From contig NZ_VSFA01000025.1 of the NCBI RefSeq assembly GCF_008119785.1, positions 20,090 to 84,089 of the forward strand: a stretch of DNA of 64,000 nucleotides, given 5' to 3'. Under the pieces are notes generated by a model, which was not told the DNA's origin, made no database searches, and saw only the letters and a list, made by a program, of their open reading frames with translations. The DNA is from Micromonospora sp. MP36. Its GTDB lineage: Bacteria > Actinomycetota > Actinomycetes > Mycobacteriales > Micromonosporaceae. The position numbers and the translations under genes are program-made. Below are positions 41,833 to 50,669 of this stretch, in pieces. Position 1 is the first letter of the stretch. Each line of letters starts with the position of its first letter.

Positions 41833-42843
41833 ATGACCGCGCGGATCGTCCTGCTGGTCACCTCGCCCCGGCTGCCGGCCGGTCTGCTGACCGCGGCCGC
41901 CTGGGACGTCGTACGCTCCGCGCCGGTTCTCGCCGGCGCGGAGAGCGAGCTGACCAGGGCGGTCCGGGCGGCGGGCGCCGAAGTCACGGTGGTGGCGGAG
42001 GGCGCCACCCAGGCCCTGCTCGACGCGGTGGCCGCGCACGGCAGCGCGGTCTGGCTGGCCGGGCCGGCCGGCGACGAGGCGCTGGCCCGGGAGCTGGGGC
42101 TGCGGCTGGCCCGCGAGCCGGGCCTGGCCGAGCTGGAGTTGATGTACGGGTCCTGGGACCCGCCGGGCGCCCGGCTGCTCGACGCGGTCGAGGTGATGGA
42201 CCGGCTTGCCTCCCCCGGCGGTGACCCGTGGAAGCGGGCACAGACCCACCGCAGCCTCGCCGGCTTCCTGCTCGAGGAGTGCTACGAGGCGTACGACGCG
42301 ATCAGCGCCGACGACACCGACGCGCTCCGCGAGGAGTTGGGCGACGTGCTGCTCCAGGTGCTGCTGCACGCCCGGCTCGCCGAGGAGCTGCCGGAGGGGC
42401 AGCGCTGGACGGTCGACGACGTGGCCGGTGGCCTGGTCGACAAGATGGTCCGGCGCAACCCGCACGTCTTCTCCGGCGAGCAGGCCGGCTCGATCGAGGA
42501 GATCGAGGCGGCCTGGGAGCGGATCAAGCGGGCCGAGAAGGCGCGGGCGTCGGTGCTGGACGGCATCGCGCTGAGCCAGCCGGCGCTGGCGCTCGCCGCG
42601 AAGATTCTGGACCGGGCCGGGCGGATCGGGCTAGCCGTGCCACCGCCGCTGGCCGAGTCCCAGGTGGGCCCCGAGGCCCGCCTCGGCGCCAGCCTGCTCG
42701 CCACGGTCGCCGCCGCCCGCCAGGCCCGCATCGACCCCGAGGCCGCCCTCCGCCGCACCACCCTGGCCTACGCCGACGCCGTCCGCGCCGCCGAAACCAC
42801 CCACCCCACCCCCACCCACCCCGCCCCCGACCAGTCGGGTTGA
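41833..42843 (+). CDS. mazG: Nucleoside triphosphate pyrophosphohydrolase
   Basis: A 336-residue MazG protein that hydrolyses (d)NTPs to monophosphates, clearing damaged nucleotides. The N-terminal 110 residues are the extension found in actinobacterial MazG (MTARIVLLVTSPRLPAGLLTAAA). The core starts at LLDAVEVMDRLASPGGDPWKRAQTHRSL with the metal-binding EECYEAYDAI and REELGDVLLQVLLHARLAEE, then VDKMVRRNPHVF and AWERIKRAEK. The C-terminal tail is Pro/Thr/His-rich and low complexity. It begins 2 bp after the SurA-like gene. Mfd followed by MazG is also the mycobacterial order. Confidence 0.95.
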   Translation: MTARIVLLVTSPRLPAGLLTAAAWDVVRSAPVLAGAESELTRAVRAAGAEVTVVAEGATQALLDAVAAHGSAVWLAGPAGDEALARELGLRLAREPGLAELELMYGSWDPPGARLLDAVEVMDRLASPGGDPWKRAQTHRSLAGFLLEECYEAYDAISADDTDALREELGDVLLQVLLHARLAEELPEGQRWTVDDVAGGLVDKMVRRNPHVFSGEQAGSIEEIEAAWERIKRAEKARASVLDGIALSQPALALAAKILDRAGRIGLAVPPPLAESQVGPEARLGASLLATVAAARQARIDPEAALRRTTLAYADAVRAAETTHPTPTHPAPDQSG

Positions 42844-42844
42844 C

Positions 42845-42893
42845 CATGAAGTTGTTGTCGCGACACGCCGCGACAGCCGACAACAACTTCATG
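42845..42893. repeat. Dispersed palindromic repeat, copy C
   Basis: CATGAAGTTGTTGTCG (42845-42860) and CGACAACAACTTCATG (42878-42893) form a perfect 16-bp inverted repeat with a 17-nt loop. It lies directly after the mazG stop and 40 bp before the DUF885 gene, and shares the core CATGARGTTG with copies at 3351 and 21917. It may serve as the mazG terminator. Confidence 0.8.
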
Positions 42894-42920
42894 ATCAACA
42901 AGAACGTCGGTGGAGATCGG

Positions 42921-42926
42921 TAGGGT
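42921..42926 (+). promoter_or_regulatory. Leaderless -10 hexamer of DUF885 gene
   Basis: TAGGGT has exactly 6 nt before GTG 42933. Confidence 0.55.
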
Positions 42927-42932
42927 CGGGGC

Positions 42933-44552
42933 GTGGAAGCGTTTGTGCCGCTGGCGGAGCGGATCGTCGAGGCGTTGTTGGAGAGCCGGCCCGGGCTGGC
43001 CACGTCGGCCGGGGACCACCGCTACGACGACCGCCTGCCCGACCTCTCCGCCGACGCCCGCGCCGCCGACCAGGCGATGCTCCGGGACGCGGCCGACGCG
43101 CTCTCGGAGCTGGACCCGGACTCGCTGGACGTCGAGGAGCGGGTGGACCACGCGTTGCTGAGCAGCCTGGTCGACCGGGAGCTGTTCGAGGCGGCGGAGA
43201 TCCGCGCGGACGAGTGGGACCCGCTGCGGCACAACCCGGGCCCGCTGCTGCACGCCCTGCTGGCCCGCCCGTTCGCGCCGGCCGAGGAGCGGCTGACCTC
43301 CCTGGCCGGGCGGCTGGCGGCCGTGCCCGACGCGTTGGCGACCGCGCGAGCGACGCTGCGCGACATGCCGCGGATCCACGCCGAGACGGCGGTTGGGCAG
43401 TTCACCGGCACGGCGGCGCTGATCCGCGACGAGCTGCCCGGGCTGCTGGCCGAGGCGCCGGCGATGTACGCCCGGGTGGAGCCGGCCGCCACCGCGGCGA
43501 TCGCCGCGCTGGAGGAGTTCGTGGCCTGGCTGCGGATGGGCCTCGCCGCCGATTCCGGGCCGGGGCGCGACCCTCGACTGGGCCGGCGGCGCTGGGAGGC
43601 CCGGCTCTGGCACACCCTCGACACGGAGCTGAGCGCCGCCGAGGTCCAGCGCCGCGCCTGGGACAACCTGGACCGGGTCACCGCGGAGATCCGCGAGGCG
43701 GCCGTCGAGCTGGTCGGCGGCCCGGCCGACGACGAGACCGTACGCCGGGCGCTGGACCTGCTCGCCGCCGAGCACCCCGACGACGCCACCATCGTGGACC
43801 TGGCCTCGGTCACGCTGGACGAGGCGACCGACTTCGTCCGCGCGCACGACCTGGTCACTCTGTTGGACGACCCGTGCGTGATCCAGGAGATGCCGGAGTT
43901 CGCCCGGGGCGTGGCGGTGGCCTACTGCGACTCGCCGGGCCCGCTGGAGACGGCGGACGTGCCGACCTTCTACTGCATCGCGCCGACCCCGGCGGACTGG
44001 CCGGCGCAGCGGGTCGAGTCGTTCTACCGCGAATACAACGACCACATGATCCGCAACCTGACCGTGCACGAGGCGATGCCCGGGCACTTCCTCCAGCTCG
44101 CCCACGCCCGCCGGTACGCCGGACCGACCCGGGTCCGGCCGCTCACCGAGTCGGGGGTGTTCGTCGAGGGCTGGGCCGTCTACACCGAGGAGCTGATGGT
44201 CGGCCTCGGGTTCGGCGGGCTGCCGGTCCGCCTCCAGCAGCTCAAGATGCAGCTCCGGATGACCATCAACGCGCTGCTCGACCAGCTCGTGCACTGCGAG
44301 GAGCTGCCCGAGGCGGAGGCGATGGCGCTGATGACCGGGCGCGGCTTCCAGGAGGAGGGCGAGGCGGCCGGCAAGTGGCGGCGGGCGCTGCTCACCTCCG
44401 CCCAGCTCTCCACCTACTTCGTCGGCTACAGCGAGCTGGCCGACATCGCCCGCGCCCGGCCCGCAGGGGTGTCGGTCCGCGAGTGGCACGACGCGATGCT
44501 CGCGCACGACTGCCCGCCCCCGCGCCACCTGCGTACCCTGCTGGGGATCTGA
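42933..44552 (+). CDS. DUF885 family protein, putative metallopeptidase
   Basis: A 539-residue, mostly helical protein. The likely zinc site is TVHEAMPGHFLQLAHARRY, where His-Glu and a second His are spaced HExxPGH, followed by FVEGWAVYTEEL, as in DUF885 proteins related to thermolysin-like and carboxypeptidase Taq-type enzymes. There is no signal peptide, so it is probably cytoplasmic. GTG 42933 is fixed by the leaderless hexamer at 42921. It follows mazG after the palindromic repeat, from which it is presumably transcribed separately. It is convergent with nudC. Substrate unknown. Confidence 0.85.
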   Translation: MEAFVPLAERIVEALLESRPGLATSAGDHRYDDRLPDLSADARAADQAMLRDAADALSELDPDSLDVEERVDHALLSSLVDRELFEAAEIRADEWDPLRHNPGPLLHALLARPFAPAEERLTSLAGRLAAVPDALATARATLRDMPRIHAETAVGQFTGTAALIRDELPGLLAEAPAMYARVEPAATAAIAALEEFVAWLRMGLAADSGPGRDPRLGRRRWEARLWHTLDTELSAAEVQRRAWDNLDRVTAEIREAAVELVGGPADDETVRRALDLLAAEHPDDATIVDLASVTLDEATDFVRAHDLVTLLDDPCVIQEMPEFARGVAVAYCDSPGPLETADVPTFYCIAPTPADWPAQRVESFYREYNDHMIRNLTVHEAMPGHFLQLAHARRYAGPTRVRPLTESGVFVEGWAVYTEELMVGLGFGGLPVRLQQLKMQLRMTINALLDQLVHCEELPEAEAMALMTGRGFQEEGEAAGKWRRALLTSAQLSTYFVGYSELADIARARPAGVSVREWHDAMLAHDCPPPRHLRTLLGI

Positions 44553-44620
44553 CCGGACGGTTGCGTCGGTGCAGCCGGGCGGGCGGCGACCGCCGTCTGA
44601 CCGGGCGGCCGCGTCCCGGT

Positions 44621-45565
44621 TCAGCCTCGCGGGCGGGCGGCGACCGCGTTGATCAGCCAGCGCGAGAGGGAGTACGCGGGCGGCAGCTCCGCCGGCAGCG
44701 CGTCCACCGGGAACCAGCGGGCCTCGGTGAGTTCCTTCGCGTCGACCACCGGCTCGGCGGCCGGGTCGGTCACCGGGGCGGTGAAGCCGGCGAGCAGGGT
44801 GCCCGGCCCGGACATGGCCCAGGGCTGGCTGTCGACGTAGGCGGGCCGCCCGATGGCCAGCCCGACCTCCTCGCCGACCTCCCGGTGCGCGGCCGCCTCC
44901 AGCGACTCGCCGGCCTCCACGAAGCCGGCCACCAGCGCCCACAGCTCCGTCGGCCCGTACGCGTGCCGTACCAGCAGCAGCTCGTCGGGCCCGCCGGCCC
45001 GGCCGAGGCGGGTGATCGCCACCAGCACGGCGACCGAGAGCGGCACGAACACGGTCAGGTCGCAGCCGGGGCAGCGGCGGGCGGTCTCGCCCGGCACGTC
45101 GGCCAGTTCCGTCCGGCACGCCCCACACCACCGGTGCGTACGCCGCCAGGTGACCACCGCGAGGGCCCGCCCGGCCAAGGCGGCCAGCGGTTCCGGCAGC
45201 TCGGCGGCGATGCCCCGCCAGCCGCGCCAGCGCCCGGGCAGCGCCTCGGCGTCGGCCGCCTCGGCCGCCCAGGCCGGCACGCCGTCCAGCGTGCCCACCG
45301 GCACCCAGACGAGGCCGGCGGGCAGGTCACCGATCCGGGAGAGGTGCCCGTCCGGGCCGGTCAGCAGCTTCCGTCCGGCCACCGGCAACGCCAGGTCGCC
45401 GGACGCCGGGGGCCGGCCCGGGTCGGCGCCCGGGACGAATCCACCCCCGCCCGCCCGAGCCCGGCGGGTCAGGGCGCCGGGGGCAGGCGCGTCGCTCCCG
45501 GCCGGCGCGCCGGTCCCGGCCGGGGATCCGGGCGCGGCAGCGGCTTCCTCGGGCCGCCCGGTCAC
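44621..45565 (-). CDS. nudC: NUDIX hydrolase, NudC-type NAD(H) diphosphatase
   Basis: A 314-residue protein with a Pro/Ala-rich N-terminus, a NudC-like N-terminal domain, a zinc ribbon (HRWCGACRTEL, then RRCPGCDLTVF) near residue 150, and a Nudix box GFVEAGESLEAAAHREVGEEVGL (GX5EX7REUXEEXGU). These parts are those of NudC, which splits NAD(H) to NMN and AMP and can remove NAD caps from RNA. The NADH-specificity motif SQPWPFP is altered to SQPWAMSG, so the exact substrate is less certain. Its GTG overlaps the stop of the upstream lipoprotein gene as GTGA, so the two are coupled. Confidence 0.85.
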   Translation of the reverse strand: MTGRPEEAAAAPGSPAGTGAPAGSDAPAPGALTRRARAGGGGFVPGADPGRPPASGDLALPVAGRKLLTGPDGHLSRIGDLPAGLVWVPVGTLDGVPAWAAEAADAEALPGRWRGWRGIAAELPEPLAALAGRALAVVTWRRTHRWCGACRTELADVPGETARRCPGCDLTVFVPLSVAVLVAITRLGRAGGPDELLLVRHAYGPTELWALVAGFVEAGESLEAAAHREVGEEVGLAIGRPAYVDSQPWAMSGPGTLLAGFTAPVTDPAAEPVVDAKELTEARWFPVDALPAELPPAYSLSRWLINAVAARPRG

Positions 45566-46257
45566 GAGGTCTCGGGGCGGCGGCGGTCCACCACGCTCGC
45601 CCCGGCCGGCACGTCGAAGCTGGCCGCCTCGACGGCGTCGGTGTAGCGGGTCAGCGTGATCTCCGCCGGCTTGCCATCGAGGGTGCCGGTGAAGCTGCCG
45701 AGCACCCCCTCGTTGGTGACGCAGGCGGTGAAGTGCTCACCGGCGCGGGTGACGTCGACGCAGGTGGCGTGGCGGCCGGCCAGGGTGGTGTCGGTCTGCT
45801 CGATGGTCGCCGCCTGGTCGAGGGCCGCGTCGGTCAGCAGCCGGATCACCGCCGGCGGGGTGACCAGGCCGTGCTGGCGGGCGTCGGCGTAGACGATCAC
45901 CGACGGCTTGCCGGCGGTCAGCACGGGCGGCGACACCTCGCAGGAGGTACGCCCGCCGGTGGTCGCGCAGCGGGTCACCGCCTGCTGGGTAACCGTGATC
46001 TTGCCGTCCGGCCAGGTGTACGACGAGCGGAGCGGCTTCACGGTCTGGGCGATCGAGGCGACGCGGCCACCCGGGAGCTGGTAGTCGGCCGCCCAGGTCT
46101 GTTCCAGTGCCCGGTCCATCCGGGCGGTGAGGTCGTTGACCAGGTCGGCCCGCCCGAGCGCGACCCCGGCGTCGTCGAGGGTCTGACAGCCGGTGACCGA
46201 GAGCGACGCGATGACCGAGGCGGCGAGCACGCGGAGAGTCGTCGAGGCGGCGGGCAT
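45562..46257 (-). CDS. Lipoprotein of unknown function
   Basis: A 231-residue lipoprotein (signal peptide LRVLAASVIASLSVTGC, Cys24). The mature part is alpha/beta with four cysteines in two close pairs (RCATTGGRTSC and CVDVTRAGEHFTAC), probably disulphides, and ends VVDRRRPETS. No family recognised. ATG 46257 has AAGGCT at leaderless distance. Its stop codon overlaps the nudC start (GTGA), giving a two-gene operon divergent from eno. Confidence 0.75.
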   Translation of the reverse strand: MPAASTTLRVLAASVIASLSVTGCQTLDDAGVALGRADLVNDLTARMDRALEQTWAADYQLPGGRVASIAQTVKPLRSSYTWPDGKITVTQQAVTRCATTGGRTSCEVSPPVLTAGKPSVIVYADARQHGLVTPPAVIRLLTDAALDQAATIEQTDTTLAGRHATCVDVTRAGEHFTACVTNEGVLGSFTGTLDGKPAEITLTRYTDAVEAASFDVPAGASVVDRRRPETS

Positions 46258-46489
46258 GCCGCACAGCCTTGTCGATCGGGGCAACCTCTCGCAAACTCGT
46301 TGCCGGTTGACGCCCGGGAATTCGGGAATGTCCGTCGTGGCGGCATCGGGCGAGTCGTCACCGAGCGTCGCGGCGCGCCGGGCCGCGAGGTGGGTCCCGG
46401 CGTCGCCCGATACGCTGCGTTCAACACCTGCCTCAGCCGCACCGTCGCGGCCCATACCGGACCGGAACACACAAACGAGGAGCGACTCA

Positions 46490-47773
46490 GTGGCAACCAT
46501 CGAGGGAATCGTCGCCCGGGAGATCCTGGACTCGCGGGGCAACCCGACGGTCGAGGTCGAGGTCGGGCTCGACGACGGCACGATCGCCCGCGCCGCGGTG
46601 CCGTCCGGCGCCTCCACCGGCGCCTTCGAGGCGATCGAGCTGCGCGACGGTGACAAGGACCGCTACCAGGGCAAGGGTGTCGAGAAGGCGGTCGCCAACA
46701 TCGAGGACAAGATCGTCGACGAGCTGATCGGGTACGAGGCCAGCGAGCAGCGGCTGATCGACCAGAAGATGCTCGACCTCGACGGCACCGACAACAAGGC
46801 CGAGCTGGGCGCCAACGCGATCCTCGGCGTCTCCCTGGCCGTGGCGAAGGCCGCCGCGGGCAGCGCCGAGCTGAGCCTCTTCCGCTACCTGGGCGGCCCG
46901 AACGCGCACCTGCTGCCGGTGCCGATGATGAACATCCTCAACGGTGGCGCGCACGCCGACTCCAACGTCGACATCCAGGAGTTCATGATCGCGCCGATCG
47001 GCGCGCCCACCTTCCGGGACGCGCTGCGCTCCGGTGCCGAGGTCTACCACGCGCTGAAGTCGGTGCTGAAGAAGAAGGACCTGTCGACCGGCCTCGGCGA
47101 CGAGGGCGGCTTCGCCCCGAACCTGCCGACCAACGCCGCCGCGCTGGACCTGATCGCCGAGGCGGTGGAGAAGGCCGGCTACCGGCTGGGCACCGACATC
47201 GTCTTCGCCCTCGACGTTGCCGCCACCGAGTTCTTCGAGAACGGCACCTACACCTTCGAGGGCGCCACCAAGACCGCCGAGGAGATGAGCAACTACTACA
47301 CCAAGCTCGTCGGCGACTACCCGATCGTGTCCATCGAGGACCCGCTGTCGGAGGACGACTGGAGCGGCTGGGCCACGCTGACCGCGGCGCTCGGCGAGCG
47401 CATCCAGATCGTCGGTGACGACCTCTTCGTCACCAACCCGCAGCGCATCGCCCGGGGCATCACCGAGAAGGCCGCCAACGCGGTGCTGGTGAAGGTCAAC
47501 CAGATCGGCTCGCTCACCGAGACCCTGGACGCGGTCGACCTGGCCCACCGGGCCGGCTTCACGTGCATGATGAGCCACCGCTCCGGCGAGACCGAGGACA
47601 CCACCATCGCCGACCTGGCGGTCGCCACCGGCTGCGGCCAGATCAAGACCGGCGCCCCGGCCCGGTCCGACCGGGTCGCCAAGTACAACCAGCTCCTGCG
47701 GATCGAGGAGGAGCTGGCCGACGCGGCGCGGTACGCCGGCGCCGGCGCGTTCCCGCGCTACCGTTCGGCCTGA
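46490..47773 (+). CDS. eno: Enolase
   Basis: A 427-residue glycolytic enzyme interconverting 2-phosphoglycerate and PEP; also a likely RNA-degradosome partner in some bacteria. Family blocks: IVAREILDSRGNPTVEVEV, VPSGASTGAFEAIELRD, MMNILNGGAHADSNVDIQEFM, GDEGGFAPNL, the metal ligands in ALDVAATEFF, SIEDPLSEDDW and VGDDLFVTNP, the catalytic Lys in VLVKVNQIGSLTET and SHRSGETEDTTIADLAVATGCGQIKTGAPARSDR. GTG 46490 has ACGAGGAG about 8 nt upstream. The longer open frame has no protein character. First gene of a conserved actinobacterial cluster: eno, FtsB-like, DUF501, ppx. Confidence 0.98.
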   Translation: MATIEGIVAREILDSRGNPTVEVEVGLDDGTIARAAVPSGASTGAFEAIELRDGDKDRYQGKGVEKAVANIEDKIVDELIGYEASEQRLIDQKMLDLDGTDNKAELGANAILGVSLAVAKAAAGSAELSLFRYLGGPNAHLLPVPMMNILNGGAHADSNVDIQEFMIAPIGAPTFRDALRSGAEVYHALKSVLKKKDLSTGLGDEGGFAPNLPTNAAALDLIAEAVEKAGYRLGTDIVFALDVAATEFFENGTYTFEGATKTAEEMSNYYTKLVGDYPIVSIEDPLSEDDWSGWATLTAALGERIQIVGDDLFVTNPQRIARGITEKAANAVLVKVNQIGSLTETLDAVDLAHRAGFTCMMSHRSGETEDTTIADLAVATGCGQIKTGAPARSDRVAKYNQLLRIEEELADAARYAGAGAFPRYRSA

Positions 47774-47802
47774 GCGGAGAGCTCCGGGGGAGGGGTGTGA
47801 CG

Positions 47803-48438
47803 ATGCAGCAGCGCCGCACACCGGGTGGTCAGCGTCCCGCCCGTCGGCCGGGCCAGGCCGGCCGGCCGGGCGGTGCCCGGATCCGGCCGTCCGTCCGCGA
47901 GGGCGGGGTGCGCGCCGAGCCGCGTACCGCCGGCCGGTCGTCCGCCGCTGCCCGCGGCACCGACGGCGTACGCTCCGCGAGCCGTCCCGCGGCGGCGCGG
48001 CGTACCGCCGCCGGTGGCACGGTCAAGCGGCTCACCGCACCCCAACCCCGGCGCTTCACCGGGCGCGCCACCGTGCTCTTCGCGGTGCTGATCGCGCTCG
48101 CCCTGGCGTACACCTATCCGGTCCGGGTCTACCTGGACCAGCAGGCGGACATCCAGCGGATGGAGGCCTCCCAGGCCGACCAGCGCAAGCGGATCGAGGA
48201 GCTCACCGCCGAGGCGGCCAAGTGGCAGGACCCGGCGTACATCGAGACGCAGGCCCGGGAACGCTTCTTCATGGGGCGGCCGGGGGAGACGCTGCTGGTG
48301 GTGCTCTCCGACCCGGAGGGGGCCGCCCGGGACGCCGGCAAGGGTGCGAAGCCGGGGCCGCCGAAGCCACCGGATCCCTGGTACGACACGCTGTGGTCCA
48401 GCGTGCAGGCGGCCAACGCCGAGCGCCCGGAAAAGTAG
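47803..48438 (+). CDS. FtsB/DivIC-like septum formation initiator
   Basis: A 211-residue bitopic protein: a basic Arg/Pro/Ala-rich cytoplasmic tail of about 85 residues, one membrane helix (ATVLFAVLIALALAYTYPVRVYL), a coiled coil (QQADIQRMEASQADQRKRIEELTAEAAKW), then the FtsB-type box DPAYIETQARERFFMGRPGETLLVVL. The family supports assembly of the division complex with FtsL and FtsQ. It follows eno by 29 bp, the same arrangement as in mycobacteria (Rv1023-Rv1024). ATG 47803 is used, with GGGGAGG about 9 nt upstream; GTG 47797 is a possible alternative. Confidence 0.88.
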   Translation: MQQRRTPGGQRPARRPGQAGRPGGARIRPSVREGGVRAEPRTAGRSSAAARGTDGVRSASRPAAARRTAAGGTVKRLTAPQPRRFTGRATVLFAVLIALALAYTYPVRVYLDQQADIQRMEASQADQRKRIEELTAEAAKWQDPAYIETQARERFFMGRPGETLLVVLSDPEGAARDAGKGAKPGPPKPPDPWYDTLWSSVQAANAERPEK

Positions 48439-48466
48439 GCACCACCCGAGCAGGAGACAGGCATCC

Positions 48467-48526
48467 GTGAGCGCGAGGAGTGAGCCGGTTCTGCGAGCCC
48501 CGCAGTCGCGAACGAAAGGCGTCACC
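48467..48526 (+). repeat. In-frame 20-codon start-associated insert before DUF501
   Basis: A 60-bp block flanked by the direct repeat GTGAGCG (48467-48473 and 48527-48533). It encodes VSARSEPVLRAPQSRTKGVT, not like DUF501 sequence, so it either extends the protein or is an untranslated module. A related block occurs at 58204-58247 before another gene. Confidence 0.5.
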
Positions 48527-49084
48527 GTGAGCGTCGTACCACCGCAGGATCCGGCGGCGGATTCCGTACCCCCTCCGGAGCGGCAACCGGCCACCGAGGC
48601 CGACCTGGCCGCGGTGGCCGCGCAGCTCGGACGCCCGCCCCGCGGCACCCGGGCAGTGGCCCACCGCTGCCCGTGCGGCCTGCCCGACGTGGTGGAGACG
48701 ACGCCCCGGCTGGCCGACGGCACCCCCTTCCCGACGCTGTTCTACCTGACCTGTCCGCGGGCGACGGCCGCGTGCAGCCGGCTGGAGTCGGCCGGGCTGA
48801 TGAAGGAGATGGCCGAGCGGCTGGCCGCCGACCCGGAGCTGGCCGCCCGCTACCGGGCCGCGCACGAGGACTACCTGGCCCGCCGGGAGGCGATCGGCCA
48901 GGTGCCGGAGATCGCCGGCATCTCGGCCGGCGGCATGCCCGGGCGGGTGAAATGCCTGCACGTCCACCTCGGGCACGCGCTCGCCGCCGGGCCGGGGGTC
49001 AACCCGTTCGGCGACGAGACCCTCGCCTTGGTGGAGAAGTGGTGGGCGGCCGGCCCGTGCGTGGACGTCCCGGCGGCGGAGTGA
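48527..49084 (+). CDS. DUF501 family protein
   Basis: A 185-residue protein with the DUF501 layout: DLAAVAAQLGRPPRGTRAVAHRCPCGLPDVVETTPRL, PFPTLFYLTCPRATAACSRLESAGLMKEM, then GRVKCLHVHLGHALAAGPGVNPFGDE. Conserved Cys and His (HRCPCG, TCPRA, KCLHVHLGH) suggest a metal site. The role is unknown, but in actinobacteria it sits invariably between the FtsB-like gene and ppx. GTG 48527 is preferred; GTG 48467 would add the insert described separately. The final codons lie 1 bp before the acetyltransferase gene. Confidence 0.9.
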   Translation: MSVVPPQDPAADSVPPPERQPATEADLAAVAAQLGRPPRGTRAVAHRCPCGLPDVVETTPRLADGTPFPTLFYLTCPRATAACSRLESAGLMKEMAERLAADPELAARYRAAHEDYLARREAIGQVPEIAGISAGGMPGRVKCLHVHLGHALAAGPGVNPFGDETLALVEKWWAAGPCVDVPAAE

Positions 49085-49085
49085 G

Positions 49086-49598
49086 ATGAGCGCCGCCGAC
49101 GAGATCGTGGTCCGCCGGGCCCGCACCGCCGACGTACGCGGCATCCGGCGGCTGGTCGACACCTACACCGACGACCGGCGGCTGCTCAGCAAGGCCACCG
49201 TCACCCTCTACGAGGACGTGCCGGAGTTCCGGGTGGCGGTCACCCCGGACGGCACGGTGGTCGGCTGCGGCGCCCTGCACGTGATGTGGGAGGACCTGGC
49301 CGAGATTCGCACGGTGGCGGTCGACCCGGCCTGCCGGGGACGCAAGATCGGGCACCGGATCGTCGGCGAGCTGATCGACGCGGCCCGGGAGGTCGGGGTG
49401 GCCCGGATCTTCGTGCTGACCTTCGAGACCCGGTTCTTCGGCTCGTTCGGCTTCACGGAGATCGACGGTGCCCCGGTGCCGCAGCCCGTCTACGAGCAGC
49501 TGCTCCGCTCGTATGACGAGGGCGTGGCCGAGTTCCTCGACCTGGAACGGGTCAAGCCGAACACCCTCGGCAACACCCGCATGCTGCTGCGTCTCTGA
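49086..49598 (+). CDS. argA: Amino-acid N-acetyltransferase (GNAT), ArgA-like
   Basis: A 170-residue GNAT protein: IVVRRARTADVRGIRRLVDTY at the N-terminus, VVGCGALHVMWEDLAEIRTVAVDPACRGRKIGHRIV with the acetyl-CoA P-loop (RGRKIGHRI), and FETRFFGSFGFTEI. Length and motifs resemble the short glutamate N-acetyltransferase of actinobacteria (M. tuberculosis Rv2747), which makes N-acetylglutamate for arginine synthesis. Naming as argA is inference from this resemblance. It begins 1 bp after the DUF501 stop and so is in the eno operon, though this gene is not there in mycobacteria. Confidence 0.8.
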   Translation: MSAADEIVVRRARTADVRGIRRLVDTYTDDRRLLSKATVTLYEDVPEFRVAVTPDGTVVGCGALHVMWEDLAEIRTVAVDPACRGRKIGHRIVGELIDAAREVGVARIFVLTFETRFFGSFGFTEIDGAPVPQPVYEQLLRSYDEGVAEFLDLERVKPNTLGNTRMLLRL

Positions 49599-49721
49599 GC
49601 CGTCCGCCGGCGGCGCGGTTGGCGGCGAGTCGGCCTGTTCCGGTGCGTCGACACCCTGACCTGCCGCACATCGAGTCGATCATTACGGCGCGGCGGGTCG
49701 GGCTGCCGTAGGGTGGCTGCC

Positions 49722-50669
49722 GTGACGACGCGCGTGGCTGCCATCGACTGCGGGACCAACTCGATCCGACTGCTGGTCGCCGACCTGCCCGACCCGGCGG
49801 CCGGCCCGCAGGCGCCGCTGGTGGACCTGTGCCGCCGGATGGAGATCGTCCGGCTGGGTCAGGGCGTCGACCGGACCGGCCGGCTCGCCCCCGAGGCGAT
49901 CGAGCGGACCCGGGTGGCGCTCGCCGACTACGCCGCCGAGATCGAGAAGTTCGGCGCGGAGCGGGTCCGGATGTGCGCCACCTCGGCGTCCCGGGACGCC
50001 AGCAACGCCGCGGAGTTCCGGGCGATGGTCGAGCAGACCCTCGGTGTGCCGCCCGAGGTGGTCACCGGCGACGAGGAGGCCCGCCTCTCCTTCGCCGGCG
50101 CGGTGCGCGGGCTGCCCGCCGACGCCCAGCCGCCGTACCTGGTGGTCGACATCGGTGGCGGCTCGACCGAGTTCGTGGTCGGCACCCGTGAGGGCGGGGT
50201 GACGTCGGCCGTCTCGATGGACATCGGCTGCGTCCGGATGACCGAGCGGCACCTGCACGGCAACCCGCCGAGCCTCGACGAGATCGCCGCCGCGCAGGCC
50301 GACATCGCGGTGGCGGTGGACCGCGCACTGGAGGTGGTGCCGGGGCGCGAGGCCGCCACGCTGGTCGGGCTCGCCGGGTCGGTCACCACCGTGGTCGCCA
50401 TCGCCCAGGGGCTCCAGGAGTACGACCCGGAGCGCATCCACCATGCCCGGGTGTCGTACGACCAGGTCGCTGAGGTCACCGCCGACCTGCTGGCGAAGAG
50501 CAGCGAGCAGCGGCTGGCGATTCCGGTTATGCACCCCGGCCGCGCCGACGTGATCGGCGCGGGCGCCCTGGTGCTCCGGGTCATCATGGAGCGCGCCGGG
50601 ATGCCGTCGGTTGTCGCCAGCGAGCACGACATCCTCGACGGCATCGCCTGGAGCCTGGCGGCGGCCTGA
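49722..50669 (+). CDS. ppx: Ppx/GppA exopolyphosphatase family protein
   Basis: A 315-residue ASKHA-fold phosphatase. It has the phosphate-1 block AAIDCGTNSIRLLVADL, CATSASRDASNAAEF, the phosphate-2 block YLVVDIGGGSTEFVVG with the catalytic-type Glu in GDEEARLSFAG, and GLAGSVTTVVAIAQGL. It removes phosphate from polyphosphate or converts pppGpp to ppGpp. The short actinobacterial type lacks the C-terminal HD-like domain of E. coli Ppx. GTG 49722 is preferred over 49713 because TAGGGT at 49709-49714 would overlap the earlier codon. Last gene of the eno-to-ppx neighbourhood. Confidence 0.95.
   Translation: MTTRVAAIDCGTNSIRLLVADLPDPAAGPQAPLVDLCRRMEIVRLGQGVDRTGRLAPEAIERTRVALADYAAEIEKFGAERVRMCATSASRDASNAAEFRAMVEQTLGVPPEVVTGDEEARLSFAGAVRGLPADAQPPYLVVDIGGGSTEFVVGTREGGVTSAVSMDIGCVRMTERHLHGNPPSLDEIAAAQADIAVAVDRALEVVPGREAATLVGLAGSVTTVVAIAQGLQEYDPERIHHARVSYDQVAEVTADLLAKSSEQRLAIPVMHPGRADVIGAGALVLRVIMERAGMPSVVASEHDILDGIAWSLAAA

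Noticed and set aside
42768..45131. A 787-codon minus-strand frame over the DUF885 gene and part of nudC
   Set aside because: Crosses several real genes, lacks motifs.
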